Origin: Rhizobium rhizogenes NBRC 13257
GTDB taxonomy: Bacteria > Pseudomonadota > Alphaproteobacteria > Rhizobiales > Rhizobiaceae
Direction: 5' to 3'
DNA: 64,000 nucleotides
NCBI RefSeq assembly: GCF_000696095.1
Contig: NZ_BAYX01000014.1
Span: 1 to 64,000 of the forward strand
This document shows positions 22,783-32,276 of the stretch, piece after piece; positions within the stretch are counted from its first letter, which is position 1, and the number at the start of each line of letters is the position of its first letter. The translations under genes and the position numbers were made by a program. The notes beneath the pieces were generated by a model. That model saw only the letters and a program-made list of their open reading frames with translations, was not told the DNA's origin and did no database searches.

Positions 22783-24669
22783 GTGAGCAGCGATTCATCA
22801 AGAAGCGCCGCGAAGTCATTGACTTCGTTAGCGCATGTTAGTGCGGCCGGTTGGGGTCGAGGTCTCTCCACAATCGTGCGGATCACGCATATGACGCTGC
22901 GTCACCCTTGGCAGACAAGCTTTGCCATAGGTGCCACTTTCGTAGCTGCAACGTTACAGTTGATGATCCCGCGCCTGCTTGGCCATGCCGTGGACCAGAC
23001 GCAATCGGCCTTCGCCGGCGGTGCCGCCGGCCAGATCGCCGAACATGCCCTGATGACGACAGCGCTACTCCTTCTCGTCGTCAGCGCTCTGCGCGGCCTC
23101 TTCACGATGGTGCAGAATTATTACAGCGAAGCCGTCGGCCACCATATGGGCTACGAGCTGCGCCTCGCCTGTTATGAGAAGTTCCAGCAGCTTCCCTTCA
23201 GCTTCCACGACAAGGTTCACTCCGGCGACCTCATAACGATTGGGCTGCTCGATCTCGAAGGCGTGCGTATGTATTTCTCCACGGCGCTCGTCCGCACGGT
23301 GCTGCTCACCGTGTTGATCGGTGTCGGCGCCTATATACTGCTGTCGACCGATTTCCTGCTCGGGCTTCTGGCTTTGAGCTTTGTGCCCTTCGTCGCCTGG
23401 CGCTCCTCCGTAACGCAGCTCAGGCTGCGCGCTACCTGGCTTGATCTGCAGGAACGACTGTCGGTGCTGACCCGTGTCATGGAGGAAAATCTCAGCGGCA
23501 TTCGTGTCGTGCGTGCCTTCGCCGCGCAGGCTCACGAGCTGATGAAATTCGACAAGGCGTCGCACAACGCCCTCACCCTCGCCCACAAGCGCGTCGGTAT
23601 TCGCGTCATCAACACCAGCGCGATGAACTTCTCGTTTTTCGCCGCCATGGGCCTCGTGCTTTGGGTCGGCGGCAACAAAGTGATCGCCGGCGAGATCAGC
23701 GTCGGCACCCTCGCCTCGTTCCTGACTTTCATGACCATTCTGCAGATGCCGGTGCGCCAGCTTGGGCTGATGGTCAACGCCTTCGCCCGCGCCTCGACCT
23801 GCGGCTCGAGGCTCTTTGGCCTGCTCGATCTGGATATCGCCATCAAGGACGCGCCGGACGCCAAGCCGCTGGTCGTTACCGACGGCGTACTGCGTTTCGA
23901 GAATGTCAGCTTCGTCTATCCTGGCCTGGAAGACCGTCCTGTGCTCAACACTATCAGTTTCGAGGCACGGCGAGGCGAGACGATCGGCATCGTCGGCCCC
24001 CCCGGCAGCGGCAAATCCACCATCGCGCATCTGATCCCGCGCTTCTACGACGTGACTTCCGGCCGCATCACCATAGATGGTCAGGACATCAACAAGGCGA
24101 CGTTGCAATCGCTGCGCCAGAACGTCGCCGTCGTGCAGCAGGATTCCTTCCTGTTCACCACCAGCATCGAGAACAATATCGCCTATGGCGATCCCTGGGC
24201 GAAGGAAGGCCGCATCGAGCGCGCCGCCGAATCCGCGCAACTACACAACTACATTCTCGGCCTGCCGGCCGGCTACACCACCGTCGTCGGCGAACGCGGC
24301 GTGTCGCTTTCCGGCGGCCAGCGTCAACGTTTGACGATCGCGCGGACGCTGATGCTGAAGCCGGCGGTGATGGTGTTCGACGATTCCACCGCTGCGATCG
24401 ACGCGGCCACCGAACAGCGCATCCGCAGCGCCATGAAGCGTTTTGCCCGCGATCGTGTGACACTCGTGGTCGCCCATCGGCTGAGCTCGCTGATGCATGC
24501 CGACCAGATCCTGTTCATCGAAGACGGCGAAATCGTCGAGCGTGGAACCCATGAGCAGCTGCTGGCAGCAGGGGGGAGGTACAAGGCGCTGTACGATTTG
24601 CAGGTTCGCCCGGATGACGACATGAAGGTGTCCGCCGACCGGGTCGTCGCCGTGAAGAGGGAGGCCTGA
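22783..24669 (+). CDS. ABC exporter half-transporter with degenerate catalytic site (heterodimer subunit 1)
   Basis: A 628-residue protein starting at GTG. Residues about 30-330 form the six-helix type IV exporter membrane domain; the nucleotide-binding domain has Walker A GPPGSGKST (about 405), signature LSGGQRQRL (about 508) and H-loop VVAHRLSS. The Walker B end is VMVFDDST, so the catalytic Glu is Asp. The partner gene follows after two bases and has the reciprocal change in its signature, as in TM287/288-type heterodimers. Substrate (lipid or drug) unknown. Confidence 0.93.
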   Translation: MSSDSSRSAAKSLTSLAHVSAAGWGRGLSTIVRITHMTLRHPWQTSFAIGATFVAATLQLMIPRLLGHAVDQTQSAFAGGAAGQIAEHALMTTALLLLVVSALRGLFTMVQNYYSEAVGHHMGYELRLACYEKFQQLPFSFHDKVHSGDLITIGLLDLEGVRMYFSTALVRTVLLTVLIGVGAYILLSTDFLLGLLALSFVPFVAWRSSVTQLRLRATWLDLQERLSVLTRVMEENLSGIRVVRAFAAQAHELMKFDKASHNALTLAHKRVGIRVINTSAMNFSFFAAMGLVLWVGGNKVIAGEISVGTLASFLTFMTILQMPVRQLGLMVNAFARASTCGSRLFGLLDLDIAIKDAPDAKPLVVTDGVLRFENVSFVYPGLEDRPVLNTISFEARRGETIGIVGPPGSGKSTIAHLIPRFYDVTSGRITIDGQDINKATLQSLRQNVAVVQQDSFLFTTSIENNIAYGDPWAKEGRIERAAESAQLHNYILGLPAGYTTVVGERGVSLSGGQRQRLTIARTLMLKPAVMVFDDSTAAIDAATEQRIRSAMKRFARDRVTLVVAHRLSSLMHADQILFIEDGEIVERGTHEQLLAAGGRYKALYDLQVRPDDDMKVSADRVVAVKREA

Positions 24670-24671
24670 CA

Positions 24672-26573
24672 ATGTCAGAAACCATCGAGACCGAGCGCAA
24701 CGATGTGCGCGAGGACGGACGTCGCCCTCCCCGTGCCGTGGTCGGCTCGCATCGAGTCGAGGAAGAAATCTTCGGCAAGGTCTTCGACAGCAAGATCGTC
24801 GGCCGCATCTGGACCTTCGTCAGCCCCTATCGCCGCCAGGTCTATATCGCTGTTGTGGCGGTGCTTCTCTTTACCGCGTCGCAGATCGTCATACCGCTCG
24901 TCATTCGCTATGCGATCGACCATGCGATGGCGCCCGGCGCTGTCAATTACTCGGCGCTCTGGCTAGCCCTGGCGATCTTTAGCGTGGCGATCCTCGTCAA
25001 TTATGGGGCGAGCTACGTCCAGGAGACCTATGTCGGCGAAGTCGCGGAAGAGGTTCTGTTCGATATTCGCCGGGCGATGTTTGCGCATATACAGCGCGTA
25101 TCGCTCTCCTTCATGGACAAGACCGAGGTTGGCCGACTGATGTCGCGCCTGCAAGGCGACGTTAACTCCATGCAGGAATTCCTTGAAACATCAGTACTTT
25201 CCGTCGGCGACATTGCCCTGCTCTTCGGCATTATCGTCGTCATGCTGTCGCTCGATTTCCGGCTTGGCCTGCTGACGCTTTCGGTCATGCCGATCCTCTT
25301 CATCGTTCGGCTGTTCTGGCTGCCGAAGGCGCGCGTCGCCTTCATGAACGCGCATGAAGTCAATTCCATCACCAGCGGCGCGCTGGCCGAGGCGATCCAT
25401 GGCGTGCGCGCCGTCCAGGGCATGCATCGCCAGCGCGTCAATTTCGACCTTTTCGACGAGAAGGCGCATACCAATCTGAAGGCGCACCTGACGGCGGCAC
25501 GATATGCGCAGATCATGGTGCCGATCGTCGACACGCTGACGGGCATGGCCATGGCCATCGTCATCATCGTCGGCGGTTCGATGGTGCTGAACAACAGGCT
25601 CGATGTCGGCGTCATGGTCGCCTTCCTGTTCTACATCCAGCGCTTCTTCGACCCGATCCGCTCGCTGACGATGCAGTATTCCGTCATGCAACGTGCCATG
25701 GCCTCCGGCCAGCGGCTGACGGACGTGCTCGACGTGCCGATCGACATCAAGGATGCACCCGACGCCAAGGTGTTATCGGCGGATATGGATGGCTCTGTCG
25801 AATTCCGCGACGTCGTCTTCGGCTATGATCCGAAGCATCCGGTGCTGAAGAATGTCAGTTTCAAGGTCAATCCCGGCGAGACCGTCGCGCTCATCGGGCC
25901 AACCGGCTCGGGCAAGTCGAGCTCGATGGCGCTGATCCATCGGTTCTACGACGTGCAGCAGGGCCAGGTGCTGGTCGGCGGCCATGATGTGCGCTCCCTC
26001 ACCCAGGATTCGCTCGGCCGGCAGATCGCCATGGTGCTGCAGGAGCCCTTTCTCTTCACGGGCACCGTGCTGGAGAATATTCGCTACAACAAGGCCGAGG
26101 CGACGCGCGAGGAAATCATCGAGGCGGCAAAGGCGGTTGGCGCGCATGAATTCATCATACGGTTGCCCGATGGCTACGAAACCGTACTCGGCGAGCGCGG
26201 CGGTGGCCTGTCGCTCGGCCAGCGCCAGCTCGTCAGTTTCGCCCGCGCCCTCGTTGCCGACGCGAAGATCCTCGTGCTCGACGAGGCGACGGCCAATATC
26301 GACAGCTACACCGAGATGCTGATCCAGAAAGCACTGGTGAAGCTGCTGGAAGGCCGCACCGGCCTGGTGATCGCCCATCGGCTGGCTACCATCCGCGAGG
26401 CGGACCGCATCATTGTGCTGCAAAACGGCCAGCTGATCGAAAGCGGCAATCACAACGAGCTGATGGCCAACGGCAAGCTCTATTCGAAACTCTATAACCT
26501 CAATTATTCTTCCTTCGACGATATCCCCGACGAGGAAGCGACCCCGTCCACACCAACGGAGTCGCGGACGTAG
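24672..26573 (+). CDS. ABC exporter half-transporter with canonical catalytic site (heterodimer subunit 2)
   Basis: A 633-residue partner subunit. The membrane domain spans about residues 50-340. The nucleotide-binding domain has Walker A GPTGSGKSS (about 409), a changed signature LSLGQRQLV (about 513; consensus LSGGQ), Walker B ILVLDEAT with the catalytic Glu, and H-loop VIAHRLAT. With subunit 1 this gives one complete site (this Walker A/B, partner LSGGQ) and one degenerate site (partner FDDS, this LSLGQ). A GGGAGG ribosome site precedes the ATG. Confidence 0.93.
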   Translation: MSETIETERNDVREDGRRPPRAVVGSHRVEEEIFGKVFDSKIVGRIWTFVSPYRRQVYIAVVAVLLFTASQIVIPLVIRYAIDHAMAPGAVNYSALWLALAIFSVAILVNYGASYVQETYVGEVAEEVLFDIRRAMFAHIQRVSLSFMDKTEVGRLMSRLQGDVNSMQEFLETSVLSVGDIALLFGIIVVMLSLDFRLGLLTLSVMPILFIVRLFWLPKARVAFMNAHEVNSITSGALAEAIHGVRAVQGMHRQRVNFDLFDEKAHTNLKAHLTAARYAQIMVPIVDTLTGMAMAIVIIVGGSMVLNNRLDVGVMVAFLFYIQRFFDPIRSLTMQYSVMQRAMASGQRLTDVLDVPIDIKDAPDAKVLSADMDGSVEFRDVVFGYDPKHPVLKNVSFKVNPGETVALIGPTGSGKSSSMALIHRFYDVQQGQVLVGGHDVRSLTQDSLGRQIAMVLQEPFLFTGTVLENIRYNKAEATREEIIEAAKAVGAHEFIIRLPDGYETVLGERGGGLSLGQRQLVSFARALVADAKILVLDEATANIDSYTEMLIQKALVKLLEGRTGLVIAHRLATIREADRIIVLQNGQLIESGNHNELMANGKLYSKLYNLNYSSFDDIPDEEATPSTPTESRT

Positions 26574-26616
26574 GCCTGGAATCGTTCCATCCACAGGTTA
26601 CGAGGATGAGACAAGT

Positions 26617-27081
26617 ATGAACATCAGACCCGCCGAATCCATTGATGCTCAGGGTATGAGCAATGTTCTGAACGAGATTTTCGACGCGGGCCTGCGAAAG
26701 AGTGCGGGCGACGTCACGTTGGTCCTGGCGCAGTACATCGAGCATGAACATCGGATAGAATGCTCGGTCGCAGAGGACGAGCAAGGACAGATTCTCGGGT
26801 TCCAGTCCCTACGCTACGCCGTAGCGGGAAATCCGTATGGGGTATCTGAGGACTGGGGGATCATCGGAACCCATGTCAGCCCTCGTGCTGGCCGCCAGGG
26901 CATCGGTTCAGCGCTATTTCAGGCGACGTTGCGGGCCGCCAAGACTTTTGGTTTGCAAAATATCGATGCGACCATCGGCGAAGGCAACAAGATGGGGCTC
27001 GCCTACTATGAGGCTATGGGCTTCCGAACCTATCGCTCGGGCGATGGATCAATCTCCAAGGCCTATAAAATCGACCAATGA
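26617..27081 (+). CDS. GNAT family N-acetyltransferase
   Basis: A 154-residue acetyltransferase. The acetyl-CoA loop is HVSPRAGRQGIGSALFQATL (about residues 87-106), which fits the R/Q-x-x-G-x-G/A motif; the C-terminal AYYEAMGFRTYRS is the usual final strand. The pattern resembles phosphinothricin-type acetyltransferases. Substrate unknown. It follows the ABC exporter with a 43-base gap. Confidence 0.87.
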   Translation: MNIRPAESIDAQGMSNVLNEIFDAGLRKSAGDVTLVLAQYIEHEHRIECSVAEDEQGQILGFQSLRYAVAGNPYGVSEDWGIIGTHVSPRAGRQGIGSALFQATLRAAKTFGLQNIDATIGEGNKMGLAYYEAMGFRTYRSGDGSISKAYKIDQ

Positions 27082-27237
27082 TTCTTTCCCGAAAAGCTGC
27101 TCTCTGAATCGATTTCGCGATCGGTTCACGTTTGACGCTGTTCGTCGGGAAACCAAAGCGATGTCCTCAGCATGGTTCTCTTGCTCCATATTGAGTAACT
27201 TGCATCATGATAGTTATTCATGCTATTCGCCTCTGCC

Positions 27238-27744
27238 ATGCAGAGAACCAGCTTCAGCACCTTTAAATGTCCCGCTGCCCGCGCACTTGAAAGCGTCGGT
27301 GACTGGTGGAGCATTCTGATCCTGCGGGACGCGCTCCAGGGCCTGACACGGTTCGATGAATTCCAGAAAAATCTTGGCGTCGCCCCGAATATCCTGACGC
27401 GGCGGCTGAAGCATTTGACCGATGAAGGTCTGTTCGAACGCCGCCTCTACAACGAGCGACCGCCGCGCTACGAATATGTCCTGACCGACAAGGGGCGCGA
27501 TTTCTTTCCTGTCTTGATGGCGCTGTTCGCCTGGGGCAACCGGCATGTGCCGCCCGAGGACGTCGCAATGCGGCTTGCCGATGCGGCCACCAGTAAAGAT
27601 CGCGATCCGCTTCTCATCGACCGCGTGACCGGCCGCGCCTTCCATCCCGAAGATACGATTCTCGTGCCCGGCCCAGCAGCTGATGAAGCCGTCCATGAGC
27701 GGATAGAACACATGAAGGCATGGTTCTTGGGCTTCGACGCCTGA
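27238..27744 (+). CDS. HxlR-family transcriptional regulator
   Basis: A 168-residue protein from ATG 27238 (MQRTSFSTFKCPAARALESV), which matches the family start; an ATG 18 bases earlier gives a less typical leader. The winged helix (about 15-95) contains CPAARALESVGDWWSILILR, LGVAPNILTRRLKHLTDEGL and RYEYVLTDKGRDFF. A C-terminal extension beyond the usual length (GRAFHPEDTILVPGPAADEA) suggests a small rubredoxin-like or zinc-type appendage, though the cysteines are missing. fabF-like follows after 22 bases, so it may control that gene. Confidence 0.9.
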   Translation: MQRTSFSTFKCPAARALESVGDWWSILILRDALQGLTRFDEFQKNLGVAPNILTRRLKHLTDEGLFERRLYNERPPRYEYVLTDKGRDFFPVLMALFAWGNRHVPPEDVAMRLADAATSKDRDPLLIDRVTGRAFHPEDTILVPGPAADEAVHERIEHMKAWFLGFDA

Positions 27745-27766
27745 TTACGTTAAATAGGAGCAAGAC

Positions 27767-29032
27767 ATGGATCGCATCGTCGTAACAGGCATGGGCCTGG
27801 TTTCACCACTCGGCGTCGGCGTCAGCGCAGCCTGGAAACGACTGGTCGAAGGTCGTTCCGGTCTTAGGCTCTTACCGGAGACGATGGTCGACGATCTCGC
27901 CGCCAAGGTCGGCGGCGTCGTGCCCAACCTCGAAGAGGATGCGGAGGCCGGTTTCGACGCCGATCGCTACGTGCCGATGAAGGACCAGAAGAAAATGGAC
28001 CGCTTCATCCTCTTTGCGATGGCCGCGGCCGAAGAGGCAGTGAAGCAAGCCGGCTGGCAGCCGACCGATCTTCGTGACCTTGAGCGCACAGCCACCGTGA
28101 TCGCGTCGGGCATTGGTGGTTTTCCGGCAATCGCTGATGCGGTCCGGACAGCAGAAGCGCGCGGCGTACGGCGACTATCTCCCTTCACCGTCCCCTCTTT
28201 CCTCGTCAATCTCGCAGCCGGCCAGGTCAGTATCCGCTACGGTTACAAGGGACCGCTTGGCGCACCGGTCACCGCCTGCGCCGCCAGCGTCCAGGCAATC
28301 GGCGATGCGGCGCGACTGATCCGAGCTGGTGAGGCCGATGTGGCGATCTGCGGCGGCGCGGAAGCTTGCATCGACAAGGTCAGCCTCGGCGGCTTTGCGG
28401 CGGCACGCGCCCTCTCTACCGGCTTCAGCAATAGGCCGGAGGAAGCTTCCCGCCCCTTCGATGCCGCCCGCGACGGCTTCGTCATGGGCGAAGGCGCTGG
28501 CATGTTGGTGATCGAAACGCTGGATCATGCGCTGGCCCGCGGTGCCACGCCGCTTGCGGAACTCGTCGGCTACGGCACTGCAGCCGACGCCTATCACATG
28601 ACAGCCGGCCCAGAGGATGGCGATGGAGCACGCCGGGCAATGCTGGCGGCTTTGTCGCAGGCTCGAATTTCGCCCCGCGAAGTCAAACATCTCAACGCCC
28701 ATGCCACGTCGACGCCGGTCGGAGACCGCGGTGAGATGGAGGCGATCAAGACAGTATTCGGTCGCGATGGCGGCATTGGCGTCAGCGGTACGAAGGCTGC
28801 CACCGGCCATCTCCTCGGCGCCGCCGGCGGCCTGGAGGCTGTTTTCACGATCATGGCGCTGCGCGACCAAATCGCGCCGCCGAACCGCAATCTGCAGGAC
28901 GCCGATCCCGCGGCCGAAGGTATCGATCTCGTCGGAGCAACTGCCCGGCCGATGTCGATGGAATATGCGATCTCGAATGGTTTTGGATTTGGTGGCGTGA
29001 ATGCCAGCGCCTTGTTTCGCCGCTGGCAATAG
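27767..29032 (+). CDS. fabF: Beta-ketoacyl-ACP synthase II-type enzyme
   Basis: A 421-residue condensing enzyme with the Cys-His-His triad: Cys about 169 in VTACAASVQA, His about 310 in NAHATSTPVGD and His about 346 in KAATGHLLGAAG, plus the C-terminal NGFGFGGVNAS loop. It elongates acyl-ACP with malonyl-ACP. An AGGAG site precedes the ATG. Being beside an HxlR gene instead of acpP/fabG, it is probably an accessory paralogue (for special fatty acids or surface lipids) and not the main elongation enzyme; that is inference. Confidence 0.9.
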   Translation: MDRIVVTGMGLVSPLGVGVSAAWKRLVEGRSGLRLLPETMVDDLAAKVGGVVPNLEEDAEAGFDADRYVPMKDQKKMDRFILFAMAAAEEAVKQAGWQPTDLRDLERTATVIASGIGGFPAIADAVRTAEARGVRRLSPFTVPSFLVNLAAGQVSIRYGYKGPLGAPVTACAASVQAIGDAARLIRAGEADVAICGGAEACIDKVSLGGFAAARALSTGFSNRPEEASRPFDAARDGFVMGEGAGMLVIETLDHALARGATPLAELVGYGTAADAYHMTAGPEDGDGARRAMLAALSQARISPREVKHLNAHATSTPVGDRGEMEAIKTVFGRDGGIGVSGTKAATGHLLGAAGGLEAVFTIMALRDQIAPPNRNLQDADPAAEGIDLVGATARPMSMEYAISNGFGFGGVNASALFRRWQ

Positions 29033-29091
29033 CCGCTTCTTCAAAAACGTGAAGCGCGCTATGCTCTCCGGGATATTCGCCGGAGATGTCC

Positions 29092-29511
29092 ATGCGCGCT
29101 TTATCCCTCGCCGTCATGCTGTGCCTCATCCTTGCGGCCAAGGCGCAAGCGGAAGATCCTGTGCAAACGGCGCAAACGCTGATCCAGGGACAGATAGAAG
29201 CCTTCCTGCAGAATGATGCGGCGACGGCCTATTCTTTTGCGGCGCCGGGCATCAAGGCGCTCTTTCCAGACAAGGACGTCTTTTTCGCAATGGTGAAGAA
29301 GAGCTACCAGCCGGTCTATCACCCCGGCAACTACGCCTTCGGCAAAAGCCGCGCCATCGACAACGGCGCCGTTGTCTATCAGGAAGTGTTGATCACCGGT
29401 ATCGACGACAAGGACTGGACGGCGATCTATCAGATAGCTCGCCAGCCGGATGGCAGTTACAAGATCAACGGCGTACAGATCCTGCCCAATACGGCAAGCA
29501 AAGGCATTTGA
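29092..29511 (+). CDS. DUF4864 secreted protein
   Basis: A 139-residue protein with a signal peptide (ALSLAVMLCLILAAKAQA). The GGAG site touches an ATG at 29086 and lies six bases before the ATG at 29092, so the latter is preferred. The mature part has an NTF2-like look: LIQGQIEAFLQNDAATAYSF, MVKKSYQPVYHPGNY, and a final IARQPDGSYKINGVQIL strand, which is the DUF4864 pattern. Periplasmic; function unknown. Confidence 0.8.
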   Translation: MRALSLAVMLCLILAAKAQAEDPVQTAQTLIQGQIEAFLQNDAATAYSFAAPGIKALFPDKDVFFAMVKKSYQPVYHPGNYAFGKSRAIDNGAVVYQEVLITGIDDKDWTAIYQIARQPDGSYKINGVQILPNTASKGI

Positions 29512-29591
29512 GCGGCATGCGGGATCGATGCCACGAAGCGGCGCATCTATCGCCGATAGTGCGCGCCGCTGAAAGGCAGTTGCTGGCTTCG

Positions 29592-30470
29592 TTAGCCGCG
29601 AATTCTAACAGAGTTGCCGGAATAGCTCTCACCCTCGAATTCGGGGCGCGGCTGGGGAATCGCTATGGTCGAGATCGGCTCGACGACTGCCGTCCCATGG
29701 GTAACTGGCACCGAGATCAGGGCTGGAGCCGGCGTCGGGATGGGAACCTCTGCCGGGATCGCAGCCGTCGCAGCCGGCATGGCAAAAGTCGGGTTCGAGA
29801 CCGGCGTAAAGGCGACGACGGACGGCGCTTGCTGCACCTGCTGCGTTTCCGGCAATATGAACGGCGATTGTGTTGTCGATATGCCTTGCGTCGATACGTA
29901 GTTCATCGCGACCTCATAGGCCGGAAGCGGCGCCGGGGTCTGCAACTCGCCATCCCGGCCGCGCTTCTCGTAGAACGCATTCCCGCCGGCTATCGCGACA
30001 TAGTGCATGTTATTGTAGGGGAACTTCAGGCCATTGGTGTGGAAGAACATCGCATCCTTCACGCCCGCATGCCGCTCTCCGCGCAGAATAGCCGTGGCCG
30101 CCGTATCAAGCTCCGGTTCCGCCTCGGGGCGCACCAGCCTTGTCATTACGCCCGGCGCGAATTGCCGCTCCTGTGCGACGACGCCGCAAATCGAATTGGC
30201 ATAAGCCCCCGACGTCAGCCTGTTCATCACGACAGTGCCCACCGCCATGTACCCATCGTGATCCGAATGCTCGGACTCGAAATACATGACACGCTTCAGA
30301 CAGTCGCGATCCTTGGCGGTGTAATTATACGTTACCTTCGCCGGCTGGATCGATTTTGTCGAGCTATGAGTAGCCGAAGATGTTTTCGTGTCAGTCGTGC
30401 AGCCTGTTGCCGCCAATCCGACAAATAACAAGCCGGACAGACATGTCCCCAATTTACCTTGCGCCCTCAA
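29592..30470 (-). CDS. Cell-wall hydrolase lipoprotein (SleB/Hydrolase_2 family)
   Basis: A 292-residue protein with a lipoprotein signal (LLFVGLAATGC, lipobox Cys24), then the Hydrolase_2 domain at about 50-170: CLKRVMYFESEHSDHDGYMA with the catalytic Glu, GTVVMNRL, CGVVAQERQF and AMFFHTNGLKFPY. The C-terminal 120 residues are Pro/Ala-rich. Relatives cut N-acetylmuramic acid linkages in peptidoglycan. An outer-membrane anchor is likely. Confidence 0.85.
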   Translation of the reverse strand: MRAQGKLGTCLSGLLFVGLAATGCTTDTKTSSATHSSTKSIQPAKVTYNYTAKDRDCLKRVMYFESEHSDHDGYMAVGTVVMNRLTSGAYANSICGVVAQERQFAPGVMTRLVRPEAEPELDTAATAILRGERHAGVKDAMFFHTNGLKFPYNNMHYVAIAGGNAFYEKRGRDGELQTPAPLPAYEVAMNYVSTQGISTTQSPFILPETQQVQQAPSVVAFTPVSNPTFAMPAATAAIPAEVPIPTPAPALISVPVTHGTAVVEPISTIAIPQPRPEFEGESYSGNSVRIRG

Positions 30471-30763
30471 CGGCAGGTGCCTCCTACTTATGATTAGAAC
30501 AGCCCTTATCGATCAAGAAAAAGCGTTGTAGCCGAAATCCACAGGAATTCCAAACCCATCGCGATTAAATTAGCCAATGAAGCTTATCATTGGCGGACGG
30601 ACCGTTTATTCCGATTCGCCATTTTTCCAAACGATTTCTCATCACGCCGCCGTTTCGGCTGGCCTCGCGGCCTATCGAAAAACCTCGAATACGCCCCCTG
30701 AAAACGCCCGGTTTGTGACGCGAAGATCGCATCACAAACCATTACAGTCATTAATATTTTTGA

Positions 30764-31153
30764 CTAGGCTGTTGGGTCTGAACGCCAACCGACCTCGATG
30801 AGAATTCGCCCCGGCGCAAAGCAGTAAAATAACCACCCGCCCCGCACCGCCGAAGGCGGTTGCCAGATCTCGCAGCCGGCCGATTTGGCCCGCTCAAATT
30901 GTTCGTCCACAGCCTCGCGCGACGGCAATATGAAGCCGACATGATAGGTATTGCGTCCAACCGAGGCCGAATCAGCTCCGCCGAACTTCTCGATCGGACG
31001 GCTGATGACCAGTTCGAGACCGGCGTCGTCACGCAAAATGGCAAGGCCATTTACGCCCCGCGTCTCGATTTCGATCAGGCCGAAGGCAGATACCAGAACG
31101 TCCCTCGTCGCGGCGACATCGGGAACATGAAGATCAAGATGATTTAGTCGCAT
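30764..31153 (-). CDS. VOC (glyoxalase-like) domain protein
   Basis: A 129-residue protein from ATG 31153, which has GGAG seven bases before it. MRLNHLDLHVPDV opens the first beta-alpha-beta-beta-beta unit (metal His at HLDLHV) and NTYHVGFILPSREAV the second (His); a late IEVGWR gives the acidic ligand. The VOC fold serves many reactions; this one is unassigned. The same frame continues upstream into a HAD-hydrolase-like sequence described separately. Confidence 0.8.
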   Translation of the reverse strand: MRLNHLDLHVPDVAATRDVLVSAFGLIEIETRGVNGLAILRDDAGLELVISRPIEKFGGADSASVGRNTYHVGFILPSREAVDEQFERAKSAGCEIWQPPSAVRGGWLFYCFAPGRILIEVGWRSDPTA

Positions 31154-31167
31154 GGCAGGCAGCTCCA

Positions 31168-31342
31168 TGGGTCTTCCCGCGGAGGCATGACGGCCGAAAT
31201 CGCCCACCCCAACGCGGGCGGCTCGGCCGGTATGGCCAAGCTTCCGCGTCGTGGGTACTCGCGCCAAGGCGCGGAACAGAGCTTCCAGATAGAAGGGGTC
31301 GGGCTTACCGAAACCGACCCTGCCTTTTTCGACAATTCCGAT
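31168..31342 (-). pseudogene. HAD-hydrolase relic upstream of the VOC gene
   Basis: The reading frame before the VOC start encodes IVEKGRVGFGKPDPFYLEAL and, about 30 codons later, GVGDFGRHASAGRP. G(x)GKPDP followed by a (V)GD....(A)G motif are motifs III and IV of HAD-superfamily hydrolases, which need about 150 more residues upstream that are absent. It is probably the last third of a decayed gene. The region from 31343 to 31502 shows no other gene. Confidence 0.4.
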
Positions 31343-31502
31343 TAGCGCCGATTTTGGGCAGGCGCAAGGACTGCGAACGATGGAATGAATCAAAGAGACG
31401 GCCTTGCCGGAGATATTGGCGCTTCGATAGTTCGATAGAGTGAGTATCTCTACCGTATTGAAACCAATCGTCTTTCAGGTGAGCCTCTGGAGAGGAACGA
31501 CG

Positions 31503-32197
31503 TTGTCTGAGAATGATTACGATGCGTTTGCGGCAGCCTATCAGGCTGACAACGAGAACAACGCTTGGAATGCCTATTATGAGCGGCCGGCAATTCTTTC
31601 GATGATTGCCGATGTTGCCGGGCTCCGGGTCCTTGATGCGGGATGCGGTGGTGGAGCACATGCGGCAGCGCTTCTTGATCGAGGCGCGATCCTAACCGGC
31701 ATCGATTCGAGTGCAGGCTTGCTGGAAATTGCGCGACGTCGCCTTGAAGGACGTGCGCAATTACGACTGGTTGATCTGAATGAGCCGCTGCCCTTCGATG
31801 ATGGCAGTTTCGATTTGATCCTCGCCTCGCTTGTCATGCTTTACCTGCCTGACTGGTCGCGGCCCCTCGCCGAGTTCAACCGTCTGCTCTCCCAAAGCGG
31901 CCGCCTTGTTTTCTCCACCCACCATCCCTTCATGATCATCCGTCGCCCGGCCACGATAATTATTTCGAGACCTACAGCTTTGACGAGACCTGGCAGCGCG
32001 GAGGAAAGGACATCGCCATGCGCTTCTGGCATCGACCGCTCCACGCCATATTTGACGCGCTCAAGGCAGCCGGTTTTCAGATTGATATCCTGAGTGAACC
32101 CCAACCCGATCCGCGAGCCCGCGAGCTCTTTCCGGAGGCATTTCGGAGCCTCACAACCAAACCGCGCTTCCTGTTTTTCTCGGCCAGGAAAGCATAA
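31503..32197 (+). pseudogene. Class I SAM-dependent methyltransferase, frameshifted
   Basis: The start at TTG 31503 has an AGGA site six bases upstream. The frame has motif I VLDAGCGGGAHAAALLDRG (about residues 40-58), GIDSS, and post-I FDDGSFDLILASLVM, then changes frame after FSTHHPFM (ATG at 31932-31934). From there a second frame reads PSPGHDNYFETYSFDETW through to FLFFSARKA and a TAA at 32195. One inserted G after 31934 would restore MDHPSPGHDNYF, so a one-base deletion is the simplest explanation. It could be a recent mutation or a sequence error. Confidence 0.75.
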
Positions 32198-32276
32198 GTC
32201 CGAGATGCAAATGGCTAAGAAGACGGCACGATCGTATCGATCGTCGCCACCTTTAGCAGAGATAGTGGATCACATC

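Noticed and set aside
27767..29032. Polyketide-type ketosynthase in a biosynthetic cluster
   Set aside because: The protein has a standard FabF length and no acyltransferase, ACP or other biosynthetic genes flank it.
30577..30801. A plus-strand frame after the cell-wall hydrolase, with a CCAATG-N8-CATTGG dyad at its start
   Set aside because: The product is short and lacks character; the dyad is noted but has no clear role.
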